DNA from: Salinarimonas sp.
GTDB lineage: Bacteria > Pseudomonadota > Alphaproteobacteria > Rhizobiales > Beijerinckiaceae
Length of the DNA: 64,000 bases
Assembly: GCF_040111675.1 (NCBI RefSeq)
Contig: NZ_CP157794.1
Coordinates: forward strand, 2,501,501 to 2,565,500
Reading direction: 5' to 3'
Part shown: positions 35,262-44,323 of the stretch, piece by piece
Position numbering within the stretch: the first letter of the stretch is position 1
How the letters are laid out: every line of letters begins with the position of its first letter
Notes under the pieces: generated by a model
Databases searched by the model: none
What the model was told of the DNA's origin: nothing
Seen by the model: only the letters and a program-made list of their open reading frames with translations
Program-made: the position numbers and the translations under genes

Positions 35262-38200
35262 ATGGAGATCGAGGGGTTCATCGCCGAGGCGCGGGGCGCC
35301 GACGGCTCAGAGCGTGCGAACTACCAGCTTTTCGTGACGCGGCTGTGCGCGCTCCTCGGCGTCGATCCGCCGACCTATTCCGCCGCCGAGACGGCGCTGA
35401 ACGACTACGTCTTCGAGCGCAAGGTGGATTTCGTCCATGCGGACGGGTCGCGCACGCCGGGCTTCATCGACTGCTACAAGCGCGATCATTTCGTGCTGGA
35501 GGCCAAGCAATCGGCCAAGCGCGTGGGCGCTGCGGCGCGGGGGGCCGGGCGCGGCTGGGACCAGGTGATGCTGGAGGCGCGCAGGCAGGCGGAGAACTAC
35601 GCGCGCGCCCTGCCCGTCGACCACGGCTACCCGCCCTTCCTCGTCGTCGTGGACGTCGGCCACGTCATCGAGCTGTTCGCCGACTTCTCCGGCCAGGGCA
35701 AGAACTACGCGCATTTCCCGGACCGCGCCTCCTACCGCATCCGCCTCGACGACCTGCGGCGCGAGGACGTCCGGGACCGGCTGCGCAAGGTCTTCCTCGA
35801 CCCGCACGCGCTCGACCCGGCGCGCGAATCGGCGCGGGTGACGCGGGAGGTGGCCGAGCGGCTGGCGCGCATCGCCAAGCGGCTGGAGGCGCGCCACGAC
35901 GCGCAGGAGCTGGCGGAATTCCTGATGCGCTGCCTCTTCACCATGTTCGCCGAGGACGTCGGCCTGCTGGACCGGTTCCGCGACCTCCTCGCCGACCTGA
36001 AGGACAATCCCTCCGCCTTCGTGCCGGCGGTGGAGAGCCTGTGGGCGGCGATGGACGCGGGCCTCTACGAGCCGCGGCTGATGAAGACGCTGCGGCATTT
36101 CAACGGCACTCTGTTCAAGACCCGCCGGGCGCTGCCCCTCGAGCGCGCCGCGATCGCCGAGCTCCTCGACGCCGCCGAGCGGGACTGGCGGGACGTCGAG
36201 CCCGCGATCTTCGGCACGCTGCTGGAGCGCGCCCTCGATCCGCGCGAGCGCGCCTCGCTCGGCGCGCACTACACGCCGCGCGCCTATGTCGAGCGGCTGG
36301 TCATTCCCACGATCATCGAGCCGCTGCGGGCGGAATGGGACGTCGCCAAGGGCCGCGCCGACGAGCTCGCCGCGGCGGGGCACGCCGAGGGCGCGCTCGC
36401 GACGATCCGGGGCTTCCACCACCAGCTGTGCACCGTGCGGGTGCTCGACCCGGCCTGCGGCACGGGCAACTTCCTCTACGTGGCGCTCGAGCTGATGAAG
36501 CGGCTCGAGGGCGAGGTGCTGGACGCGCTCGAGGCGCTCGGCCAGGATCAGGCGCGGCTCGCGCTGGAGGGCGAGACGGTGAGCCCGCGCCAGTTCCTCG
36601 GCCTCGAGATCAACCCGCGCGCGGTGCCGATCGCCGAGCTGGTGCTCTGGATCGGCTACCTGAAATGGCAGCTGCGCACCGGCGGCGCGGCGGCCGTCGG
36701 CACGCCGGTGCTGCACGCCTACGGCACGATCCTCAACCGCGACGCGATCCTCGCCTACGATGCGAAGGAGCTGGTGCGCGAGGCCGACGGGCGCCCGGCG
36801 AGCCGCTGGGACGGGGTGACCTTCATGCGCCACCCGGTCACCGGCGCGGAGGTCCCGAACCCGTCCGCGCGCACGGAGGTGTATCGCTACGTCAATCCGC
36901 GCCGGGCGGAGTGGCCGCAGGCGGACTTCATCGTCGGCAACCCGCCCTTCATCGGCGGCAAGGACATGCGCGCGGCGCTGGGCGACGGCTATGCGGAAGC
37001 GTGCTGGGCGGTGCGCCCGGACGTGCCCGGCGGGGCCGATTTCGTGATGCATTTCTGGGACGAGGCGGCGACGCGCCTCCTCGCCGCGGCGGGCGGCGGG
37101 GGCGCGGCGGGCAAGGGCGCGAAGGCGAAGGGCGGGGGCAAGCGCACGGCCGGGGCCGCCGCGCGCCCGTTGCTGCGCTTCGGCTTCATCACCACGAACT
37201 CGATCACGCAGACCTTCTCGCGCCGAGTGATCGAGCGCCACCGCGCCGCCAAGGCGCCGCTCTCCCTCGTCTTCGCCGTGCCGGACCACCCCTGGTACAA
37301 GTCCGCCGACACGGCCGCCGTGCGCATCGCCATGACGGTCTGCGCCCGCGGCGAGACGCCGGGCGTGCTGGCGACAGTGGTCCACGAGGAGGGGCTCGAT
37401 ACGGACACGCCGCAGGTGGAGCTGGCGCGGCGGGAGGGGGTGATCACGGGAAACCTCTCGGTGGGGCCCGATCTCGGCGCGGCGACGGCTCTGCTCGCGA
37501 ACGAGGCGCTGTCGAGCCCGGGCGTGAAGCTGCACGGCGCGGGCTTCATCGTCACGCCCGAGAAGGCGGAGGCGCTCGGGCTCGGGACCGTGCCGGGGCT
37601 GGAACGGCACATCCTGCCCTATCGCAACGGCCGCGACCTCACCGCCCGCCCCCGCGGGGTGATGGTGATCGATCTCTACCCGCTCGCCGCCGAGGAGGTG
37701 CTGGAGCGGTTTCCGGCGGTGTATCAGCACGTCGCGGAGACGGTGAAGCCGGAGCGGGATCAGAACAATCGCGCGACGTACCGCGACAATTGGTGGATCT
37801 TCGGGGAGCCAAGGGCCGATCTGCGCCCTTCAATCGAAGGTCTGGACCGCTACATCGCTACCGTAGAGACTTCGAAACATCGCGCGTTCCAGTTCCTCGA
37901 CGCGGCGATCCGTCCGGACAACAAGCTCGTCGCGCTCGGCCTCGACAGCGCCGCCCACCTCGCCGTCCTCTCCTCGCGTGTCCACACGCGCTGGGCGATG
38001 GCGAAAGGCGGATGGCTCGGCGTCGGCAACGACTCCGTCTACGTCAAGACGCAGTGCTTCGACCCCTTCCCCTTCCCCGCCTGCCTCGACGCGCCCCCGC
38101 ACCACCCCGACGCCGCCATCCGCGAGCGGCTGCGCACGCTGGGCGAACGGCTCGACGCGTTTCGCAAGGAGCGGCTCGCGGCGCATCCCGCGCTGACCCT

Positions 38201-38855
38201 GACGGGGCTCTACAACGCGCTGGAGCGGCTGCGCGGGATCGAGGCGGGGACGGACGCGAGGCCCCTCGACGAGGCCGAGCGGCGGGTCCACGCGGCGGGG
38301 CTCGTCTCGATCCTGAAGGAGCTCCACGACGAGATCGACCGCACCGCCTTCGCCGCCTATGGCTGGGGGGACCTCGCGGACGCCCTCGTCGGCCGCCCCG
38401 GGGCGACGACGCCGGCGCCCACCGTCGCGGCGGAGCAGGCCGAGGCGGAGGAGGCGCTCCTCGCCCGGCTCGTCGCGCTCAACCGCGAGCGGGCGGCGGA
38501 GGAGGCGCGGGGGCGCGTGCGCTGGCTGCGGCCCGATTTCCAGGTCCCCCGCCTCGGCGCCCGCGCGCCGCAGCCCGAGCAGGCGATCCTGCCGGAGATG
38601 GAGGTGGTCCCGGTCCCCCTCGCCGCGCGGCCCGCCTGGCCGGCGGACGGGCTCGACCAGGTCCGCCTCGTGCGCGACGTACTGGCCCGCGCGCCGACGC
38701 CGGTCCAGGCCGACGCCATCGCCGTCACCTTCGACGGCCGGGCCAACGCCGCCCGCCGCCGCCGCATCGCCGCCGTGCTCGACACGCTGGTGGCCACGGG
38801 CTCGGCCCGCGCCCGCGCCGAGGGAGGGGCGCGCACCTATTTCGTGCCGCGCTGA
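35262..38855 (+). CDS. MmeI-like single-chain restriction-modification enzyme / DNA methyltransferase
   Basis: An 1197-residue protein with the layout of Type IIL/IIG enzymes such as MmeI. A PD-(D/E)XK-like nuclease region is N-terminal (Asp70, Glu80 and Lys82 in FID and LEAK). A helical linker follows, then an adenine methyltransferase with motif I DPACGTGNF (about 396) and motif IV NPPF (about 560). The C-terminal region would hold target recognition and a helical end. An unusual Gly/Ala/Lys-rich insertion of about 25 residues (AAGGGGAAGKGAKAKGGGK, about 609-635) lies in the methyltransferase domain. The start lacks a strong ribosome site. If both activities are intact it needs no partner; the recognition site cannot be read. 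It ends 28 bases from the convergent mfd stop. Confidence 0.88.
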   Translation: MEIEGFIAEARGADGSERANYQLFVTRLCALLGVDPPTYSAAETALNDYVFERKVDFVHADGSRTPGFIDCYKRDHFVLEAKQSAKRVGAAARGAGRGWDQVMLEARRQAENYARALPVDHGYPPFLVVVDVGHVIELFADFSGQGKNYAHFPDRASYRIRLDDLRREDVRDRLRKVFLDPHALDPARESARVTREVAERLARIAKRLEARHDAQELAEFLMRCLFTMFAEDVGLLDRFRDLLADLKDNPSAFVPAVESLWAAMDAGLYEPRLMKTLRHFNGTLFKTRRALPLERAAIAELLDAAERDWRDVEPAIFGTLLERALDPRERASLGAHYTPRAYVERLVIPTIIEPLRAEWDVAKGRADELAAAGHAEGALATIRGFHHQLCTVRVLDPACGTGNFLYVALELMKRLEGEVLDALEALGQDQARLALEGETVSPRQFLGLEINPRAVPIAELVLWIGYLKWQLRTGGAAAVGTPVLHAYGTILNRDAILAYDAKELVREADGRPASRWDGVTFMRHPVTGAEVPNPSARTEVYRYVNPRRAEWPQADFIVGNPPFIGGKDMRAALGDGYAEACWAVRPDVPGGADFVMHFWDEAATRLLAAAGGGGAAGKGAKAKGGGKRTAGAAARPLLRFGFITTNSITQTFSRRVIERHRAAKAPLSLVFAVPDHPWYKSADTAAVRIAMTVCARGETPGVLATVVHEEGLDTDTPQVELARREGVITGNLSVGPDLGAATALLANEALSSPGVKLHGAGFIVTPEKAEALGLGTVPGLERHILPYRNGRDLTARPRGVMVIDLYPLAAEEVLERFPAVYQHVAETVKPERDQNNRATYRDNWWIFGEPRADLRPSIEGLDRYIATVETSKHRAFQFLDAAIRPDNKLVALGLDSAAHLAVLSSRVHTRWAMAKGGWLGVGNDSVYVKTQCFDPFPFPACLDAPPHHPDAAIRERLRTLGERLDAFRKERLAAHPALTLTGLYNALERLRGIEAGTDARPLDEAERRVHAAGLVSILKELHDEIDRTAFAAYGWGDLADALVGRPGATTPAPTVAAEQAEAEEALLARLVALNRERAAEEARGRVRWLRPDFQVPRLGARAPQPEQAILPEMEVVPVPLAARPAWPADGLDQVRLVRDVLARAPTPVQADAIAVTFDGRANAARRRRIAAVLDTLVATGSARARAEGGARTYFVPR

Positions 38856-38883
38856 GGGTCGGGGGGCGCGGGGCGATGCCCGA

Positions 38884-41800
38884 CTAGGCCGCCGCCCTCC
38901 CCTCCGCGATCTTCACGAGGTTGCGCAGGATCACGCGCGTCACCTTCAGCCGTTTGTCGACCTCCGCGACGTCGCGCGTGAAGACGATCTTCATGTCCGG
39001 GCGGACCTTGGCCGCGGGACCCTGGTCGGCGACGTAGGCGACGAGGCCTTGCGGGTTGGCGAAGGAATTGTCGCGGAAGGCGACGACGATGCCCTTGGCG
39101 CCGGCGTCGACCTTCTCGATGTTGGCGCGCCGGCACAGAAGCTTGATGCCCATCACCTTGAGCAGCTGGTCCACCTCCGGCGGGCGCTCGCCGAAGCGGT
39201 CGCGGAGCTCGGCGCCGAACGCCTCGATGTCCTCCTCGGTGTCGAGCGAGGCGAGGCGGCGGTAGAGGTTGAGGCGCACCTGCAGGTCAGCGACGTAGCT
39301 CTCCGGGATCATCACCGGCGCGCCGAGCGCGATGTTGGGCGACCACTGGTCCTCGACGGGCTCGTCGGCGCCCTCCTTGAGCTGGGCGACGGCGTCCTCC
39401 AGCATCTGCTGGTAGAGCTCGTAGCCGACCTCCTTGATGTGGCCCGACTGCTCGTCGCCGAGCAGGTTGCCGGCGCCGCGGATGTCGAGATCGTGGGAGG
39501 CGAGCTGGAAGCCGGCGCCGAGCGTCTCGAGCGACTGCTGCACCTTGAGCCGCCGCTCCGCCTGCACCGTGAGCGTGCGGTTCGCCGGCACGGTGAAGAG
39601 CGCGTAGGCGCGGGTCTTCGAGCGGCCGACGCGCCCGCGCAGCTGGTAGAGCTGGGCGAGGCCGAACATGTCGGCACGGTGGACGATCAGCGTGTTGGCG
39701 GTGGGGATGTCGAGGCCGGATTCGACGATCGTGGTCGAGAGCAGGATGTCGTACTTGCCCTCGTAGAAGGCGGTCATCACGTCCTCGAGCTGGGTCGCCG
39801 GCATCTGGCCGTGGGCCACCGCGACCTTCGCCTCGGGCATCTCCCGGTCGAGGAAGTCCTTCACCTCGGCGATGTCCTCGATGCGCGGCACCACGTAGAA
39901 GGCCTGGCCGCCGCGATAGCGCTCGCGCAGCAGCGCCTCGCGCACCAGCAGCGGGTCGAAGGGCGTGACGAAGGTGCGCACCGCGAGGCGGTCGACCGGG
40001 GGCGTCGCGATGATCGAGAGCTCGCGCACGCCGGTGAGCGCGAGCTGGAGCGTGCGCGGGATCGGCGTCGCGGAGAGGGTGAGCATGTGCACCTCGGCGC
40101 GCAGCTCCTTGAGGCGCTCCTTGTGGGTGACGCCGAAATGCTGCTCCTCGTCGACGACGACGAGGCCGAGATCCCTGAACTTGACGGTCTTGCCGAGGAG
40201 CGCGTGGGTGCCGACCACGATGTCCATCGTGCCGTCGGCGAGCCCCTCCTTGACGCGCTTGAGCTCGGCGGCGGTGACGAAGCGCGAGGCGTGGCCGACC
40301 TGGACGGGCAGGCCCTTGAAGCGCTCGGCGAAGGTCTTGAAGTGCTGGCGCGCCAGCAGCGTGGTCGGCGCCACGACCGCCACCTGCTTGCCGGCCATGG
40401 CCGCGGCGAAGGCGGCGCGCAGCGCCACCTCGGTCTTGCCGAAGCCGACGTCGCCGCACACCAGGCGGTCCATGGGCCGGCCGGAGGCCATGTCGGTGAG
40501 CACCGCGTCGATGGCGGTGAGCTGGTCCTCGGTCTCCTCGAAGGGGAAGCGCGCGGCGAATTCGTCGTAGAGCCCTTCCGCCGGGGCGAGCTTCGGGGCC
40601 TCCTTGAGGATGCGCGCGGCCGCGATCTGGATGAGCTGCCCCGCCATCTCGCGGATGCGCTTCTTCATCTTGGCCTTGCGGGCCTGCCACGCGCCGCCGC
40701 CGAGCTTGTCGAGCTGGACCTCGGTGTCCTCCGACCCGTAGCGGGTGAGGAGCTCGATGTTCTCCACCGGCAGGAACAGCCGGTCGCCACCGTTGTAGTG
40801 CAGCTCGAGGCAATCGTGCGGCGCGCCGGCGGCCTCGATGGTCTTGAGGCCGACGAACCGGCCGATGCCGTGGTCGGCGTGGACCACGACGTCGCCGGTC
40901 GTCAGCGAGGAGACCTCGGAGAGCACGTCCTGCGGGCGCTTCGCGCGCCGGCGCGGGCGCACCAGGCGATCGCCCAGGATGTCCTGCTCGCCGATGACGG
41001 CGAGCGCGTCCGTCTCGAAGCCGGCCTCGATGCCGAGCACGGCGAGCGCCACCTCGCCCTGCGCGAGATCCGCCACCTCGGCGAGGCGGCGAACGAGCTT
41101 GGTGCGCTCGACCCCGTGATCGGCCATGACGTGGCCGAGGCGCTCGCGCGAGCCCTCGGACCAGGCGGCGAGGACCACGGCCTTCCCGGCGCGCTGGAGC
41201 GCCCCGACGTGCTCCGCCGCGGCCTCGAACACGTTCGTGCCCTCGGCCTCGCGCTCGGCGACGAAGGTGCGCCCCTGCCGCGCCCCGCAATCGACGACGA
41301 GCCGCCCCTCGCTCTCCGGCAGGGCGAAGGGCGTGACGCGCACGCTCGCGCCGCTCTCGAGGCGCGAGGCCCATTCCTTGGGCGCGAGGTAGAGCGCGTC
41401 GGGCCGCAGCGGATTGTAGGGGGCGACGCCGGGCTGGCGCTCGTCCATCTGCTGGCGGCGCGCCTCGCAATAGTCGCGGATCGTGGCGAGCCGCTCGGAA
41501 GCCGCGTCCTCGGCCTGATGGTCGAGCACGACGGGCGCGCCCTCGACATAGGAAAACAGCGTGTCGAGGCTCTCGTAGAAGAGCGGCATCCAGTGCTCGA
41601 GCCCGGCATAGCGCCGGCCTTCCGAGATCGCCTCGTAGAGGAGGTCGTCGCGCCCCGGCGCGCCGAAGGTGGCGGCGTAGCCCTGGCGAAAGCGCTTGAT
41701 CGAGGCGGTGGTGAGCTGCACCTCCGACATCGGCACGAAGTCGAGCCCGCGCATCGTCGTCATGGTGCGCTGGCTCTCCGGGTCGAAGGCGCGGATCGAT

Positions 41801-42438
41801 TCGAGGCTGTCCCCGAAGAAGTCGAGCCGCACCGGCGTCGCGAGGCCGGGCGCCCACAGGTCGATGATGCCGCCGCGCACGGCGTATTCGCCGGTCTCCT
41901 GCACCGTGCCGGTGCGCAGGAAGCCGTTGATCTCCAGCCATTGGACGATCGAGTCCATGGCGATGACGTTGCCGGGCTGGGCCGAGAACGTGTCCGCCAG
42001 GATGCGCGCCTTCGGCACGGTGCGCTGGAGGATGGCGTTCACCGTGGTGGAGAGGATGCGCGGGCGCTCGGGCGACGACTTGGTGCGGGCGAGGCGCGCG
42101 AGCGTCGTCATGCGCTGCGCGGAGACCGCGCCCGCGGGGGAGACGCGGTCGTAGGGCTGGCAGTCCCAGGCGGGAAACGAGAGCACCTCGAGCCCCGGGG
42201 CGACGAACTGAAGCGCGCGCTCCAGCGCCTGCGCCCGCTGCCCGTCCCGCGCCACGTGGACCAGGATCGCCGAGCGCTCGGCCTTCTCCTTCAGCCCGAG
42301 CGCCAGATCGGCGAGCGCGAGCGCGTCGTAGCCGTCGGGCGCGGCGGCGAGGGTCAGGCTCTCCCCCGCGCCGACGAGATCGAGGGCGCGCTTCGGGAGG
42401 TTGGACAAGGGCGCGCGGGCGGCTGGCGCTTTGGGCAT
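38884..42438 (-). CDS. mfd: Transcription-repair coupling factor
   Basis: Removes RNA polymerase stalled at DNA damage and recruits UvrA. The 1184-residue protein has an N-terminal UvrB-like module, a CarD-type RNA-polymerase-interacting domain around 500-590 (VVHADHGIGRFVGL), and a superfamily 2 translocase with Walker A GDVGFGKTE (about 662) and DEEQ (about 762). The TRG region and C-terminal TRCF domain follow. The start chosen is the ATG of MPKAPAAR; an upstream TTG would add 11 residues. It is 94 bases from sdhE on the same strand. Confidence 0.97.
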   Translation of the reverse strand: MPKAPAARAPLSNLPKRALDLVGAGESLTLAAAPDGYDALALADLALGLKEKAERSAILVHVARDGQRAQALERALQFVAPGLEVLSFPAWDCQPYDRVSPAGAVSAQRMTTLARLARTKSSPERPRILSTTVNAILQRTVPKARILADTFSAQPGNVIAMDSIVQWLEINGFLRTGTVQETGEYAVRGGIIDLWAPGLATPVRLDFFGDSLESIRAFDPESQRTMTTMRGLDFVPMSEVQLTTASIKRFRQGYAATFGAPGRDDLLYEAISEGRRYAGLEHWMPLFYESLDTLFSYVEGAPVVLDHQAEDAASERLATIRDYCEARRQQMDERQPGVAPYNPLRPDALYLAPKEWASRLESGASVRVTPFALPESEGRLVVDCGARQGRTFVAEREAEGTNVFEAAAEHVGALQRAGKAVVLAAWSEGSRERLGHVMADHGVERTKLVRRLAEVADLAQGEVALAVLGIEAGFETDALAVIGEQDILGDRLVRPRRRAKRPQDVLSEVSSLTTGDVVVHADHGIGRFVGLKTIEAAGAPHDCLELHYNGGDRLFLPVENIELLTRYGSEDTEVQLDKLGGGAWQARKAKMKKRIREMAGQLIQIAAARILKEAPKLAPAEGLYDEFAARFPFEETEDQLTAIDAVLTDMASGRPMDRLVCGDVGFGKTEVALRAAFAAAMAGKQVAVVAPTTLLARQHFKTFAERFKGLPVQVGHASRFVTAAELKRVKEGLADGTMDIVVGTHALLGKTVKFRDLGLVVVDEEQHFGVTHKERLKELRAEVHMLTLSATPIPRTLQLALTGVRELSIIATPPVDRLAVRTFVTPFDPLLVREALLRERYRGGQAFYVVPRIEDIAEVKDFLDREMPEAKVAVAHGQMPATQLEDVMTAFYEGKYDILLSTTIVESGLDIPTANTLIVHRADMFGLAQLYQLRGRVGRSKTRAYALFTVPANRTLTVQAERRLKVQQSLETLGAGFQLASHDLDIRGAGNLLGDEQSGHIKEVGYELYQQMLEDAVAQLKEGADEPVEDQWSPNIALGAPVMIPESYVADLQVRLNLYRRLASLDTEEDIEAFGAELRDRFGERPPEVDQLLKVMGIKLLCRRANIEKVDAGAKGIVVAFRDNSFANPQGLVAYVADQGPAAKVRPDMKIVFTRDVAEVDKRLKVTRVILRNLVKIAEGRAAA

Positions 42439-42532
42439 CGGGCTTATCGAGGTGTGGCTGACGGTCGGCAACGGAAAGCGCCCGCCCCGGGTTCGGGCGG
42501 GCGCGTGCGGCGGGGCGGCGCGCGAACGGCGC

Positions 42533-42829
42533 TCAGACGTGGATCGGCGCGCCGTGGGTGTGGAAGTCCTTGAGGCGCCGGAACAAGGGCGTGTCGTAGT
42601 TCGACGGCGTCTCGTCCTCGCCGGTGAGCCAGCGGAAGAGATCGCGATCGGGCACCTCGATCAGCGCCTCGAACTGATCGAGCTCGCCGTCGGTGAGCGT
42701 CCCGATCTCGCTGTCGGCGAAGCGGCCCATCAGGAGATCCATCTCCCGGATGCCGCGATGCCAGGAGCGGAAGAGGATCTTCCGCCGCCGCGGATCGAGA
42801 TCGGCGCTCGTGCGGGTGGTTCCGGTCAT
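42533..42829 (-). CDS. sdhE: FAD assembly factor SdhE (DUF339)
   Basis: A 98-residue small protein that assists covalent FAD attachment to succinate dehydrogenase subunit A. The conserved RGxxE-type motif is HRGIREMDLLMGRF (Arg25-Gly26). Further on, LFRWLTGEDETPSNYDTP is typical. Together with mfd it forms a conserved alphaproteobacterial pair. Confidence 0.92.
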   Translation of the reverse strand: MTGTTRTSADLDPRRRKILFRSWHRGIREMDLLMGRFADSEIGTLTDGELDQFEALIEVPDRDLFRWLTGEDETPSNYDTPLFRRLKDFHTHGAPIHV

Positions 42830-43187
42830 GAGGGGCGCTCCGGCGTGGGGTGTGGCGTTCCGGGGCGTATATAGACGGTGGGGCGGGGATTGGAAGCGGG
42901 GTCGTGGGGCTCTGCGGAGTAGGCTGCCTCAGCGCCGCGGGCCGGACTGCGTCGGCTCCCCGGCAGACGCCGTTTCCGGCGCTGGACGGGGCGACGGCCG
43001 GCGCCGACGCCATTGCGCCTCCGCGGCCTGAACCTGCTGCGGGCCTTGGAGATGGCGGTCGAATCGCTGGACGGGACGCAGCGGGCGGGGCTCGCCGAGC
43101 TGGCCTTCGTCCTGCGGCGGACCGTCCATGGCGGGCTCGACAGGATCGACGAGGTGCCGCTCGCGCTCGCTGCGCCGAGCTAATAAG
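42830..43187. other. Intergenic region upstream of sdhE with a doubtful small ORF
   Basis: About 360 bases before the repeat block. It must hold the sdhE promoter. A short frame on the plus strand from the ATG at 43052 to TAA at 43181-43183 reads MAVESLDGTQRAGLAELAFV and so on for 43 residues; it has helical character and good codon use but no ribosome site. It may be the end of a deleted gene. Confidence 0.35.
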
Positions 43188-43762
43188 GAGATGTCATCCC
43201 GGACGCCGAAGGCGATCCGGGACCCAGATCCGCCAACGATAATCGAGCGGCGTGCAACGCCGCGTCCCAGGACGGAAATGAAGGCGTTGCGGGCGGCGGG
43301 ACGCGCGCGCTTCGCGCACGCTGAGGGAAACTCCGGTGGCTCTGGATCCCGGACTTGCTTCGCAATCCGGGATGACAGGGGAGATGTCATCCCGGACGCC
43401 GAAGGCGATCCGGGACCCAGATCCGCGGACCTTCGTGGAGCGGCGTGCAACGCCGCGTCCCAGGACGGAAATGAAGGCGTTGCGGGCGGCGGGACGCGCG
43501 CGCTTCGCGCACGCTGAGGGAAACTCCGGTGGCTCTGGGTCCCGGACTTGCTTCGCAATCCGGGATGACAGGGGAGATGTCATCCCGGACGCCGAAGGCG
43601 ATCCGGGACCCAGATCCGCCAACGATAATCGAGCGGCGTGCAACGCCGCGTCCCGGGACGGGAATGAAGGCGTCGCGGGCGGCGGGACGCGCGCGCTTCG
43701 CGCACGCTGAGGGAAACTCCGGTGGCTCTGGGTCCCGGACTTGCTTCGCAATCCGGGATGAC
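43188..43762. repeat. Three tandem copies of a 193-bp palindromic unit
   Basis: Units start at 43188, 43381 and 43574. Each begins GAGATGTCATCCCGGACGCC and ends with TCCGGGATGACA, so every unit has inverted ends (TGTCATCCCGGA / TCCGGGATGACA). TCCGGGACCCAG inside one end is mirrored by CTGGGTCCCGGA in the other. Copies differ at only a few bases. It encodes nothing and belongs to a widespread alphaproteobacterial palindromic-repeat type. Copy number probably varies between strains. Confidence 0.95.
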
Positions 43763-43787
43763 ATGCCGAGCGCCCGGCCCCGCCCCC

Positions 43788-44024
43788 TCAGAACGCCTTG
43801 AACGTGATCACCGTCTTGGTGTCGTCGATCTCCGGGATCGTCTGCACCTTCTCGGCGACGAAATGGCCGATGTCGACGTCGCGGTCGATGTGGAACTTGG
43901 CCAGGATGTCGTAGTCGCCCGCCGTGGAGTAGATCTCGGAGGCGATCTCGCGGTCCGCCAGCTCGCGCGCGACGTCGTAGGTCTTGCCGAGCTTGCACTT
44001 GATCTCGACGAAGAAGGTCTGCAC
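43788..44024 (-). CDS. Stand-alone Lrp/AsnC effector (RAM) domain protein
   Basis: A 78-residue protein consisting only of the ligand-binding/oligomerisation domain of Lrp/AsnC regulators (FFVEIKCKLGKTYDVARELA, then IYSTAGDYDILAKFHID, and TKTVITFKAF). There is no helix-turn-helix. Such single-domain proteins are thought to bind amino acids or modify full-length Lrp members. The GTG start follows GGAG; an upstream frame would add 28 Pro/Arg-rich residues and is unlikely. It lies between two palindromic repeats. Confidence 0.85.
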   Translation of the reverse strand: MQTFFVEIKCKLGKTYDVARELADREIASEIYSTAGDYDILAKFHIDRDVDIGHFVAEKVQTIPEIDDTKTVITFKAF

Positions 44025-44111
44025 GGGCGGGCTCCGGTCTCGCGGGTGGGAGGGGTTCTTGGTAGGCCGGCGACAGGCGCGACGCAAGGGGGTGGGCGGG
44101 GCCGCCACGCG

Positions 44112-44302
44112 CCGTCATCCCCGGCCGGAGCGCCGCAGGCGCGCAGGGGAAGGGGACCCAGCACGACTCTTCGCGGCGAAGCCGCGGCCATTGGCGGCGA
44201 CCAGCCGCCTAGTCGGCGGCACCAGAGCGCCTCCGGCGCGACGCTTTTTGCCGGGTCCCCTTCCCCTGCGCCGCTTCGCGGCTCCGGCCGGGGATGACAC
44301 GG
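44112..44302. repeat. 191-bp palindromic element
   Basis: The left end is CCGTCATCCCCGGCCGGAGC and the right end GCTCCGGCCGGGGATGACAC, forming 17-bp or longer inverted ends. A second inner inverted pair is CGCAGGGGAAGGGGACCC with GGGTCCCCTTCCCCTGCG. It is another repeat family from the 193-bp units and lies between the AsnC-domain and patatin genes. Confidence 0.85.
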
Positions 44303-44323
44303 CGGCGGGCGCCCTCACCGCCC

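Noticed and set aside
43188..43762. Coding sequence or insertion sequence in the 193-bp array
   Set aside because: The frames are the same repeat translated three times; no transposase residues or conserved domain are present.
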